Shown in pieces: positions 1-11,600 of a stretch of 64,000 nt of DNA; within the stretch, counting starts at the first letter, position 1, and each line of letters starts with the position of its first letter. The notes under the pieces were generated by a model. The model saw only the letters and a list, made by a program, of their open reading frames with translations, searched no databases and was not told the DNA's origin. The stretch is from Ancistrus triradiatus (Eukaryota; Chordata; Actinopteri; Siluriformes; Loricariidae): the NCBI GenBank assembly GCA_025084515.1, contig JAJAGP010003147.1, positions 19,093-83,092 of the forward strand. Reading direction: 5' to 3'. A program made the position numbers and the translations under genes.

Positions 1-559
1 TAACCATGAGTCAAAAGCCGTTGTTAAGGAGCAAGAAAACATGGCACTGATCGATTAGCGCCTGGTACTCGACACTCGAGAAGTACCGTTATGACCATTC
101 ATCAACAGACAAGCCACCTGCATCCCTTAATCCCGGGCGAGGTGAGCTCATCGTGTGTAAGTGGCTTGCAGGTGGGGTTACGGGAAGCAGGTGTCTGCAG
201 TTTCCCACGCCGTCAGCATGGAGTTGGAAAGAGGAAGCAAGTCTCCACAGGCCTAAGGTTTCTTCGTTAGAACCGCTCCTACCTGTCGGAGGATCTTGAG
301 CCAGGAGCACGCGGCACATCAAGCGATGAGGGCAGCACAAGCCAAAAATCCCTAAATAACTGCCTCAGTGTATACAAAACTGGCCCCGGGTTTGAAAGCG
401 ACCTTTTTGTGTACTTAGCTCACAAATAGCTCTTGAGGCAGAAAAAAAAACAGCTTACCCTCAATTAACCGATCAAGCCAAGCAATATGACCTCAAAGTA
501 AACTGCTGAAGCTTACAAATTGTTTCTAACCAACACAACACCCGCTTCGTCTCTTTCAG
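1..559 (+). other. znf750: 5' intronic/upstream sequence of znf750
   Basis: No coding signal is visible here on either strand. The stretch ends in a pyrimidine-rich acceptor (ctctttcag, 551-559) six bases before the znf750 ATG. This means an upstream non-coding 5' exon exists, probably left of the window or unrecognised within it. Mammalian ZNF750 likewise starts translation in its second exon. Confidence 0.5.
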
Positions 560-565
560 GGCGAC

Positions 566-2323
566 ATGGAAACTTCGCAGGAGAGAAAACCAAAGAAGCC
601 TCATTACATTCCCCGTCCTCCTGGCAAACCCTTCAAGTACCAGTGCTTCCAATGTCCCTTTACCTGCAACAACAAATCCCATTTGTTCAACCACATGAAA
701 TACAACCTGTGCAAGAACTCCATCTCTCTGGTGTCCCAGCGGGGGGAGCAGATGACAAGAGTGCCTAGAGCCCCGCAAAAGACTGCCACGACCAATCAAA
801 TCCCAGCCGGAACTCCCAGGCCTGTTGAACCCAGCACCGTCCAGCCGGAAGGCCCTACCTGCAACACCGCAATGGCGAAAACGCTGGACGGGTTGTCCGG
901 CCTAGAGGCGCAGGGGGACAAGAGGGAGGACAAAGAAAAGGCTCCGGAAAACGCTTCGGCGCTAAAGAGCAGCGAAAACACGAATTGCGCGGAGATTGCG
1001 ATCAACTGTACTTCGTCCTCCGCATTTTCCCCAGTTCAACGCAAAGGCGAAAGCGAGGCTCACCACCTGAATCCACGGAAAGCTGACCAGCCATCTTCGC
1101 ACAGCCCTCATTTGCTCCGGCCAGGGCCAACCTGGGGCCAGATGAGCACATCTGCACCCCTCAAACCCCCTGCAGAGTACCCTCCGTACCTCCTTCCAGA
1201 AAGATCGCCGCACGTTTTCTACCAGCCCTACCTGCAGAACCCGGGCGTCCCCCCAGCCTACTGTCTGAGCCTGCAAGAACCTCACAGACCGCTGGTACCG
1301 GCACCTCTAATCCCGCCGAGTCCGTCCTACCTCCAGTCATACCCCTACAGATACAGCCCGTCCTTTCTCCCGGTTCCACCTCTACCTTACAGCCTTTACC
1401 CTCCTCCAGAACACCCTCCGTCCTTACAAGGGCCAAGGTACATCCCAGTGGACATGCTCTCCAACGCCTTTGAGTGCAGGGAGTACGGAGGATGTGGCTA
1501 CCTCCAGTCAGGAGTCTTCAGCAGGCAATCGGAGGCCAGAGGGAACCAACAGCTTGGAGGAGACCGGACCACACGCCAGAGCCCCATGGCTGGCTGCGCT
1601 GCATCTGGGTCTCCGGACAGGCCGAGCGTGGCAGAATTCACCCAGCCCCATTCCATCAACCCCCAAAACTCTGCTCAGGACCAGCCAATGCCTTCCTGCC
1701 AGACAGATTACAGCAAGACAATCACCGAACCAGAGACGGTTCTGTGCAGCCAACAGCAAGACATCGACACAAGAATGCAAAAAAGGTATGCCAAATTCTT
1801 CATTTATGTTCATTTCCGGTGCGCTGTATCAAGACGCGACCAATAAATGACATTTTCATTCATATTTTTTAGTGATTTCGAGACTGAGCGGAGCAGTGAC
1901 GTCTTGTCAGATGAAGCTGAAGATGAGAACAGCGATAACGAAGCAGCTCCTTTAAATCTGTCTAAGAGAGACCGGAACCGGTCCGTCTCCACAATCAACC
2001 ATGACACCGACACGGCGGTCGACTCTGACTCTGACGGCAGTGACGATGTCCCGCTCAACCTCTGTGTCCGTGCCCCGTCCGATAGCCAGGTCCAGACTGC
2101 CACCACACCCATCGAGGTCCCAGCACAACTCAAACCAAAGCAAGTCCAGACAACTCCTTCAGACCAAGAGCAGTGCGACCGCAGACACTCTGCGGCGTTT
2201 GCCCTGTGCCAGCTGGCCAGCTCAAGCAACGTCACTGCTGTCAACCCTCCATCGACAACACACATGGACACTCAAATTCCAAGTAGCCAGAAAATGACTC
2301 CAGGACTCTCCCCACGGGGATAA
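566..2323 (+). CDS. znf750: zinc finger protein 750 (two coding exons)
   Basis: Transcriptional regulator of epidermal differentiation in mammals; nuclear. Coding exons are 566-1785 and 1873-2323, joined across an 87-bp intron (donor aaaag|gtatg, acceptor tttttag|t); the split AG|T codon keeps the frame and gives about 556 residues (human is about 720). The N-terminus carries the family signature KPHYIPRPPGKPFKY and one atypical C2HC finger: C-x2-C from CFQC, then H and C in NHMKYNLC (residues about 25-50). The middle is proline/tyrosine-rich. Exon 2 has the two short motifs used for CtBP/KDM1A contact in mammals: PLNLSKR is intact, the second reads PLNLC instead of PLNLS. The conserved ALCQLA box follows near the C-terminus. 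ATG 566 sits six bases after a splice acceptor. The gene lies on the strand opposite tbcd, inside a tbcd intron. The stop at 2321-2323 may be premature (see findings). Confidence 0.93.
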
Positions 2324-2836
2324 TCAAGCCAAAAACAAACCTGAGAACACTACCACTCAAAAGGCCCAGGGTCAGTCGGAAAAGAGCAATCGAGGAATCC
2401 ACAAAAAAAGTTGCCCAAGAAGAGAGTGAAGGTGAAAGGAGCCAATCCAGAGGACAAGAACACAGAACTGCTGAATGTAAGCAAGTTCTCTGATTCACAG
2501 GATCAAAAAAAAAATTGGGGGGTTGCGGGTTTCACTCGAATTTCAGATGTGAACCTCTAAACTTAGAAACTAAAGCACTGATGACCAGAAGATAGAGACA
2601 GATACTATCTACTGGGTTCAACCTGAATGGATTTTGACCCATAAAGATCATGTAAATAAGTGTAAATAATGGTTAATCTAAACTCATAAATGTACATCCT
2701 CCTTGGTCTTTTTGTGGAATTTATAACCATTTCTTCGACGAAATGCTCAACAATCCTTCTGTTTTTCAACTGACATTGTACAATATGAATTAGCAAACAC
2801 CTATAAAATAAAAAATATTCTAAAAAAAAAAAAAAA
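2324..2836 (+). other. znf750: znf750 3' UTR with polyadenylation signal
   Basis: AT-rich trailer after the znf750 stop. An AATAAA hexamer at 2807-2812 is followed within about 10 bases by an A-run (2822-2836), fitting a cleavage site, although a genomic A-run can also be chance or a relic of retroposition. The first 170 bases (to 2493) stay open in another frame and may be coding. Confidence 0.55.
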
Positions 2837-2879
2837 ATGATGATCATAGTTGCTCAACAGTGTACAGTTTTTAGTTCAG

Positions 2880-3190
2880 CAAGTACAGAGAATTTTTCCG
2901 AATAAGAAATAATGTAAATTGCATTAATCTGTTCCATACCCTAGAAAATCCACGTTGTTTAAGGCATTATATGCATTAATGGGCTTGCACTGCATACTTA
3001 AACACCATATATACACACACAGACAAAATAACTCCAAAAAAAAGGAATAAATTAACTTAAAATGTAGCTTCACTTATCACATTCTTTCACTACCATGACT
3101 TTTGAAGCATTATTGCTGTTCACACGGTGTTCCTCTTTGGTTGGCTTTTTTGATTTTCCCATTACGATCTTATATGAACAAGATCACCTA
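2880..3190. repeat. fragment of the CAGTGGTACC MITE family
   Basis: Sequence around 2890-3000 (aatctgttccataccctag, then a piece resembling ggcattatatgcattaatgg) matches the interior of the MITE copies at 4585-5579, 32084-32705 and 58793-60915. Terminal repeats are not visible, so this is a decayed internal piece. Confidence 0.5.
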
Positions 3191-3194
3191 CTGA

Positions 3195-3512
3195 TTGGAC
3201 AGCTTTTTCATTAGGGACGAACCCAGGTTCTGTTTGGGATCTGACAACGATCAGGTTCTAGTATGGAGGCCTTGTGGAGCGACACGCTGGCCCAACTGGG
3301 GAGCCATCACAAACGACAGCCGGTCACCCCTACTAGTGATACAAGGGACACTAACAAATCAGCAGTGTGTCCAGGACATCTTGCGGCCACGTGCTGCCTC
3401 TCATGGCAGGGCTTCCGACTGGCACAGCAAGGGTTTCCCAGGAAAGTCTCCTTGGCCTGCCTGGTTGCCATCTTTATTGCCAATCGACCATTTATAAGAC
3501 CAGATAGGACGA
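3195..3512 (+). pseudogene. Tc1-like transposase fragment
   Basis: Plus-strand translation contains DEPRFCLGSDNDQVLVWR and then NDSRSPLLVIQGTLT, recognisable as the region around the first catalytic Asp of a Tc1-like transposase (family form: DESRFCLGSD...VLVW). Frames shift several times and no terminal repeats are seen. It is a dead relic within the tbcd intron. Confidence 0.6.
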
Positions 3513-3770
3513 TGAGCATTAGGGCTGGGTATTGGAAAGGACTTCACGATACATGGGTCACGAAACGATTATATCGTGATATGTTGAGATATTCCACATA
3601 GTTCACTAAAAGTCATCACATCGATAATTCAGCAGACAAACGAAGTCAAAACACCCCATTTAAATGTGTTTTTTTCTTTCCTTCCTTGTGGTAGTAATTG
3701 TGGTAGAATATCACGACATATTGGGCTGTATCGATTTCTTATACCAAAACTTCTGTAACAGCCGCAATTA
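3512..3770. repeat. Dispersed 'gggctggg ... atatcgtgatat' repeat
   Basis: Starts with agggctgggtattgg, followed by alternating cgatacatgg, acgattatatcgtgatat and atcacgacatattggg segments. This is typical of short non-autonomous DNA elements in fish genomes. A related stretch lies at 56485-56790. Confidence 0.4.
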
Positions 3771-4109
3771 CTGCTGTGTGCTGGGCTAAACACACACACT
3801 CATGGGATTTTCTTAATGTGTGCTGGTATTTTCACCAGCTGATACCCCTCAAAAAGAGCTCCTACAATTTAACTCACAGTCTGCAAGAAGTCAGCAGTTT
3901 TTTGTTGTAACGCCTGTACCGACATGTAATGGGCAAACGTGCCTCCTAGAACGAGACGGCCGCCGTATGTTTGAGCATTTCTTGTCATTTGAGTGAAGGA
4001 ATCAAGTACACAGTTTCTTTCACATACCAGACTTAACTGTTATGTAAATTGTAACTATTACACAAATTTAAATATGTGCTTTGTTTTTGGGATTCCCGTG
4101 TCTTTTCTT

Positions 4110-4353
4110 GTAATGTCACCCCCTGTGTTTGGGTTCGTTTACGCATCCGTAGTCCATGCTGCGTTCAAACATCAAACGAACCGCACTGGGATTCATTTGG
4201 AAGAGGACCAAAAAGCTACTATTCCCCTTCTTTTGGTGCACAGCGAGGTTCCAAAGGCTGAGTTCACACTTGTTCAAATGAAACGCACTAACGAGCAATC
4301 GCCACCAGGGTTCGTTTTATTCGACCCAAACCTGCCAAGTGTGAACACACCCT
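4110..4353. repeat. Palindromic MITE (ttcgttt / aaacgaa type)
   Basis: About 240 bp flanked by imperfect inverted ends (gggttcgttt near 4130; ccaagtgtgaacacaccct near 4335-4352) with internal ttcaaac..gaacc pairs. It resembles the common 'gttcacacttg' MITEs of teleosts. An open frame of 120 codons crosses it but has no coding features. Confidence 0.4.
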
Positions 4354-4584
4354 AAATGGCACTCCTTTGTGTGGATTTTTGGTTTTTTTGCCGCCAGATA
4401 TTTGTGTGGTCGTATAGTTTCCAGATGTCTGTTGAGGGTTTGATCGGATGCCTTGTTTGAGATATGGGGGGGGTGGCTCCCACATCACAAAACAAGGGTT
4501 ACACAATAATTTCTATTTAATTTTGACCTAACTGCGTTTACATATTAAAAAACAGACCATTAGTTGTTTTAAGAGGGACTAGTA

Positions 4585-5579
4585 CAGTGGTGCCTCAGTT
4601 TTCTTATAGATAAGTCGTTTTCCAGACGGCCTTGTCGAGAACCCGAAACGACGAGTACCGAGCAAATTATTTCCCTTAAGAAATCATGTTAAATTGAATG
4701 AATCCGTTCCTTTCCCAGGGGACCCCCAGAAAATCCACACTGTATGAGGGCATTATATGCATTTAATGGAGTTTGTACTGTACAGGTGCTCCTGTACAAC
4801 AAATCCATCATAAGTTACATGTATCATGAACTGAGGAGTTTAATATAGACTATACTGTATATATAAAGCTTATAAACAGCCGAGTTTAAAACATTTAAGT
4901 CATTTGGCAGATGCCCTTATCCAGAGCGACTTACAATTGATAAAATCTTACAATCTAAGCTATTATGGGTTAAGGGTCTTGCTCAAGACCCAACAGTGGC
5001 AGCTTGGCAGAGGTGGGATTTGAACCCTGGACCTTCTGGTCCATAGTCCAGTACCTTAACCGCTAGGCTACCATTAACCTTCAGCTGGCACGAAGATTAT
5101 TTGATAATAAAGTGTTGAAAAATCTCAAGCAACTTCGCGACAAATGGATTGAAAGTGAAGTGCAAAAGCAAAAACACTTACTCTGTTGGTGAACTCATGG
5201 CGCTAGCTGCTAATGCTAGCTGCTCAGCCTGAAAGCCAAGAGGATTCAGTTCTTGTTTTCCTTTTGGTTGGCTGTCATTACTAACCTTTTTAGGACCCAT
5301 GAGGACTTACTTGCACTAAGAATGCAGTACAGTAGATGTAAAAATAAAGAAAAACATGATAAACACAGCAGAGACTCTGCGCTAAGCAAGGGCAATTGTG
5401 AATCTGAATCACTGAATCGTGAATCATGAATTGAGTTTCGGCCAGAACAAGTCACATAATTCGGCTCATACAAGTTTAAGCATGTGCGCCGTGTACTGAG
5501 CAAACGACGAGGACCGAGACAAATTTTTCAAGTCAAAATGCGCCGAGAACCGAGTTCTACAAGTTCCGAGGCACCACTG
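4585..5579. mobile_element. MITE, CAGTGGTACC family, copy a
   Basis: Inverted termini cagtggtgcctcag (4585) and gaggcaccactg (ends 5579), flanked on both sides by TA. The interior shares 'ccagaaaatccacactgtatgaggcattatatg' type sequence with the other copies. A SINE is inserted at 4890-5075. No transposase is encoded, so the element must have been mobilised in trans. Confidence 0.7.
4890..5075 (-). repeat. tRNA-derived SINE, minus orientation
   Basis: Read on the minus strand it begins with a tRNA-like head whose B box is ggttcaaatccc, followed by ctgccactgttgggtcttg and the conserved tail gcgtctgctaaatg (here diverged). It sits inside MITE copy a. Confidence 0.8.
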
Positions 5580-5658
5580 TATTGGCTAGCATCTGTCTTT
5601 AGTAACAGAACTCTGATTGATACAACAGCCTTAAAACAGCAAGCGGAAATGAACCCAC

Positions 5659-8600
5659 CATCAGAAAGGCGTGAAGGAAGCAGCAATCCTCTTCGACCCA
5701 GTTCTGCAAGTGCAAGGCAACCGCCGTGCCACGCACTGTCTGTCTCCTGGAAGCTGGGACACACAAACACACATCAGGTTCCAGAATCCATCAAGCTGAA
5801 AGCTGGCCAAATACACAGTAATTCTCTCTAAGCTGAGTGATTCACTGACAAACATAGACAAACACCACAGGCCATGTAGGTAAGGGACTTAACCCAGGTA
5901 AGCTGATCACGTTCTTTGTACACTGATGTTTAGAGCATATGTGATGGGTGATACCTGAAACAGTCCAGGACCGAGCCGACCACATCATCTGCCAGCTCCT
6001 TGGGCAGTCTACCCGTAACCCTTCCAATCCTGCACACATTACATAACATTTACATTTACAGCATTTAGCAGACGGCCTTATCCAGAGCGACTTACAACCA
6101 AGCAATTATGGGTTAAGGGTCTTGCTTGGCATAGGTTGGATTTGAAACTTGGGCCTTCTGGTCCATAGTCCAAGACCTTAACCAATAGGCTATCACAGTC
6201 CCCAGACGGTATAAAGAAACAAAATAAACAAATCAAGTATTTTGAAAAGTCTCTGAGGTAGGGAACAACCAAAAGTCAGTCAGAGATAGGAAAATAGTTC
6301 AGGAAACAACAGTCACACACATTTAGAACTTATCTTAAAGGTTTCGGCCTGGAGTTATAATGCTAAAGCAGCAAAAAGGCAGTGGAATTTGTATAATGCA
6401 AAACACATACAAAGATCATCACACATTCTTGTCAAACCATATCAAGTTCTGACAACATTCCCACATGATATTGCCCAAATATTTCCATAAGGTTTTGATG
6501 TTCTTCAATAACTTGGCATTCGGTAATTATGACAAGAATACTACAAATGTAGGAGGTGTTCAACTTATTTCATGGGTCTCCAACCTGCATGATTTGCTGA
6601 ACTTTCCAGGATTGTGAAAACTCTAGTTTGTAACTCTTGGTTGTTTATGAACATTTGTAAAGGGAAAATGCACAAATACATGTGATTTACCTTACTGCAC
6701 AGCTAACGTGACAATAATTTATGATACAATTTTGTAGCATTAAAACGGGGGCAAATGTTCTCACCCTTTAGCTGCAGACCAACGCACTATTGTTTCCTTA
6801 TCCTTCAGTCCCACCAGCAGCTTCTCTGTAAAAACACATTAACAGCTGTAATAGGAACCCAATTACGACAAATAGTTGTCAGTGAATCCAATGTTAGCCA
6901 GTGGAAGAGAAAACAGAACACACCCAATGACCATCTCCACCTCCTCTGGTACCTCGTATAGTCTCCTCTGGGGACTGGGCTGCGTTTCTGGTCAGGTTTT
7001 ACATCCCAGCCACCTTTCTAAAACAGCTGGCAGATGAGTAAGATTCACCGCCAGAGAGGCGGGGCTTCCTCTCTGGTACCCTGGGGGGCAAGAGGATTTA
7101 ATTAAGGATGGAGATTTTGGTTCTGACAAATCAATCGTATACGTTGAACTGATTGTAATTCGAGATGTAATATGTACACTTGCGGCAAAAAAGTATTTTA
7201 GGGGCAGCCACTGGATTGGGCCAAGTTCTCTATTAAGAAAAGCTGGAGAGGGAGAGGTTCTGTAAATTTTTATCATAGGTACACTTCAAACTATGAGAGG
7301 ACAAAAATGAGGAAAAAAAAAATTCCAGGGAAAGGGAAATCACATTGTAGGGATTTTTTAAAGAATTTAATTGTAAATTAATGGTGGAAAAATAAGTGTT
7401 TGGGTCTCAATAAACAAAGTTCAAACTAAATAACTTTGTAACAATCTTTGTGGCATGGCAACAATTTACAGAGGTCAAACGTTTCCTGTAAAGTCTTCAA
7501 CAGGTTGGCCACATCAAAACCGTTAGCTGGATTATTTTGGCCCATTCTCATTTTTGGCGATCTCCTCTAGAGCAAGTGATGTTTTTTGGGTGGCAACGCG
7601 GACTTCAACTCCCTCCACAAATTTTCTATGGGGTTGAGGTTCTGGAGGACTGGGCTAGGGCCACTCCAGGACCCTTTTTGAAATGCTTTTAATGGGAGCC
7701 ACTGGAGTCACTCATTCGTTGGCCGAGCGGTGAGTAGTTGTGTTTGGGATCATGTCATACTGAAGGGACCCCAGCCACGTTTCCCATCTTCATGGCTCTA
7801 ACTTGATGGTAAAAGGAGGGGTTTGCGCTAAAATATCACCATACCCTGGGACCCCCCGTCTTTCTTCCCTTAACCACGGATCAGTCGTCGTCCCCTTTGA
7901 CAGGAAAATCATTCCCCAAAAGCAGGATGTGTTTCCACCCCCATGGCTTCACAGAGTGTATGGTGTTGTTTATTGGAATTGCATCTCCGCATTCTTCTCC
8001 TCCAAACACGGCAAAAGGTTGAGTTAGTTTTTTAACCAAAAAAGTTCTATTTTGGTTTTTCATCTGAACAACATGATATTCTCCCAACCTCTTCTGTATC
8101 ATCCATATGCTCTTCTGCAACTTTCAGACGGGCCTGAGGGACCATTGTACTGGCTAAAGCGGGGGGGGGACCCGGGCCCTGGCACTGCTGGAAATCTGAG
8201 TCACTCTCGGCCATAGTGCCCATTGTTAGTGTGTTACTGGGATTGGTAGCCTTTTGTTACTTGGTCCCAGCCTCTCTGAGGGTCTTCATCAGGTTCCCCT
8301 CGGTAGGTCTGGGGTGTGATCTCATGATCATTTGAACCCCATGGGATGAGAATCTTTGCGTTGGAGGGCCCCAAGATTCGAGGGAGATTGTCAATGGTTT
8401 GTAATGTTCTTCCATTTTCTTTTACAGTGCTTCCCATAGTTGAATTTATTCACCCCAACCTGCTTGGCCTATTGTAGATTCACTCTTCCCAGTCTAGTGG
8501 GCAGGTATACAATTTTCTTCCTGGTGTCCTCAACAGTCTTTGGGTTCTGGCCCATGGTTGAGTTTGGAGTCTGGGAACTGTTTGAGGGCTGTGGAAAGGT

Positions 8601-11600
8601 GTTTTTTATAACAGATAAAACGGAGGGTCAACAGATGCCATTAATAACAGGTTAAACGAAGTGGGAGGGGAACAGAAGGAGCTTCTTTAAAGAAAAGAAG
8701 TTACAAGGTTCTGTGAGAAGCCAAAACAATCTTGCTTGGTTTATTGGGTGGGGACCAAAAAATACTTATTTTCCATCATGATTTACAATTAAAATTCTTG
8801 AAAATCCTAATTTACAATGTTGGGGGATTTCCTGGATATTTTTTGCTCATTTGTCTCTCATAGTTGAAGTGTTAGCCTATGATGGAAAATTAAATGGACT
8901 GTCTCTTCAATCGTTCTTAAGGAAGGAGAAAACTTGCTCAGTCAAGTGGCTGCCTAAAATACTTTTTACCCCACTGTTGTTTGTGTGTGTGTGTGTGTGT
9001 ATAACATGCTCAAAAAATAAAGGGAAAAACACTTAAACAACACAATTTTATAACCTCCAAAAGGTAAATCAAAACACTTTCTGTGAAATCAAAATGTCCA
9101 CTTCGGAAAGCAAAAAGAGCATCACTGAACTGACAATCAATTTCAAACATTGATTTGTTGTACCAAAATGAATAGACAAACAGGTGGAAATTATTGGCAT
9201 TATATTAGCAAAGAACACACTCAATAATAAAGAAAAAAGAAGTGGTCTGCAGGGTTGGGGGACCACATACCCACTTCTCAGTTTACTTATTTGCTTTCTG
9301 GCTTGATCCATGTTTTGGTTATTTTGTCATTTTGAATGTTGGTGGTTGCTTTTCACACCCGTGTCGGTTAAGCATGAGACGGACTCAAACCCACACAAGT
9401 GGCTCAGGTAGTGCAGCTCATCCATGATGGCACATCAGTGCGAGTTGTGGCAAGAATGTTTGCTGTGTCTGTCAGCGTAGTGTTCAGAGGCTGGAGGCAC
9501 TACCAGGAGTACACCAGGAGATGTGGAGGAGGCCGTAGGAGGGCAACAACCCAGCAGCAGGACCGCTACCTCCGCCTTTGTGCAAGGAGAAACAGGAGGA
9601 GCACTGCCAGAGCCCAGCAAAATTACCTCCAGCAGGCCACAAATGTGCATGTGTCTGCACAAACGGTTAGAAACCGACTCCATGAGGATGGTATGAGGGC
9701 CCGACGTCCACAGATGGGGGTTGTGCTTACAGCCCATCACTGTGCAGGACACTTGGCATTTGCCAGAGAACACCAGGATTGGCAAATTCGCCACTGTCGC
9801 CCTGCGCACAGATGAAAGCAGGTTCACACTGAGCACGTGACAGACGTGACAGAGTCTGGAGGCGCCGTGGAGAGCGATCTGCTGCCTGCAACATCCTTCA
9901 GCATGACCGGTTTGGCAGTGTGTCAGTAATGGTGTGGGGTGGCATTTCTTTGGAGGGCCGCACAGCCCTCCATGTGCTCGCCAGAGGTAGCCTGACTGCC
10001 ATTAGGTACTGAGATGAGATCCTCAGACCCCTTGGTAGACCATATGCTTGTGCGGTTGGCCCTGGGTTCCTACCAAATGCAGGACAATGCTAGACCTCAT
10101 GTGGCTGGAGTGTGTCAGCAGTTCCTGCAAGATGAAGATTGAAGCTATGGACTGGCCCGCCTGTTCCCCAGACCTGAATCCGATTGAGCACGTCTGGGAC
10201 ATCATGTCTCACTCCATCCACCAACGTCACGTTGCACCACAGACTGTCCAGGAGTTGGCGGATGCTTTAGTCCAGGTCTGGGAGGAGATTCCTCAGGAGA
10301 CCATCCGCCACTTCATCAGGAGCATGCACAGACGTTGTAGGGAGGTCATACAGGCACGTGGAGGCCACACACAATACTGAGCCTCATTTTGACTTGTTTT
10401 AAAGACATTACATCAAAGTTGGTTCAGCCTGTAGTGTGTTTTTCCACTTTAATTTTGTGTGTGACTCCAAATCCAGGCCTCCATTGGTTAATAAATTTGA
10501 TTTCCATTGATGCTTTTTGTGCGATTTTGTTGTCAGCACATTCAACTTTGTACAGAACAAAATATTCATATATATAAACATATACATACATACATACACA
10601 CACACAAAATTAATCTTTCACAGATGTGCTCAGTTTTACTGTAGTCCCTGTAGTTCTGTTTGTATAGTTAATAGCATGCAATCTCTGCTTTGAATAAGCT
10701 AATAAAAAAAAAATCTATAATATAGTGACAATGTTGTATATTAAACTTATACTACCATTATTGTAGAAATGCAAACGTTAAACAAAGATGTGGTTTGTTA
10801 AAGAAAGGTGATGAATAATTTCTGGTCTTACTTAAATTATCATGATAGTCAATTGTATTGATCATTGACCCAAGCCTACATATCGGTGGTGAAATTGTTC
10901 ATTTCTGACTTCATAAGTGAAATGACTGCTTTTGGAATTAAGTTATTAGTAATAAAGAAATAAAGACTTGTGTATTTTCTTTTATTTCTTACTATATCAA
11001 TATATATCATCGTATTAATAGAGGAAAACAGTGATATGAATTTTAGCTCATATCCCCACCCATAGTACCTGCCCAACATTAGCCTGAGATCTCACTGTTC
11101 ATGCCAATACCTGTGTCATGGTACATACCTTGACTTACTAAACGCCTAAACAACTAGACTGTTTTAACCATTAAAATATACTTACCTTGAGAGAAAAATT
11201 GAAATATTTCTAATGTTATCTGTTTATTGTTGATTTTTTGACCACTAGCTCCAGCAGCTCGGGCTTTAATCACATGTGGGGTTTGGTCAGGTAGTGTGTT
11301 TATGGAACCCTGCACCCAACGAACTCAGACTCAAGTTCCACACCCTCCCCCACGACCCATGGATGAGGAATTAAAGGTGGTAAAATTTTAAAAAACTTTG
11401 GGATTGTTTTTTGGTTTTGCTTTGTTTTAAACCCACAGAGGGAGTTCTGAATAATTCTGTTGTTGTCTGGCATTTAAGTTTCACTGACTAAAGAGAAAGG
11501 AAAAACAGGTTTTGTTAACAAGAACTAGCGCCTTGCTTTCAAGTACTGAACGAAAAGAGATGGAAAAAAGAAAAGGGTTTCAACTACTTTTTTTTTACTT

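Noticed and set aside
473..1436. Open frames on the minus strand and second plus frame over znf750
   Set aside because: They overlap the znf750 coding exon, whose protein is recognisable; no family features in the other frames.
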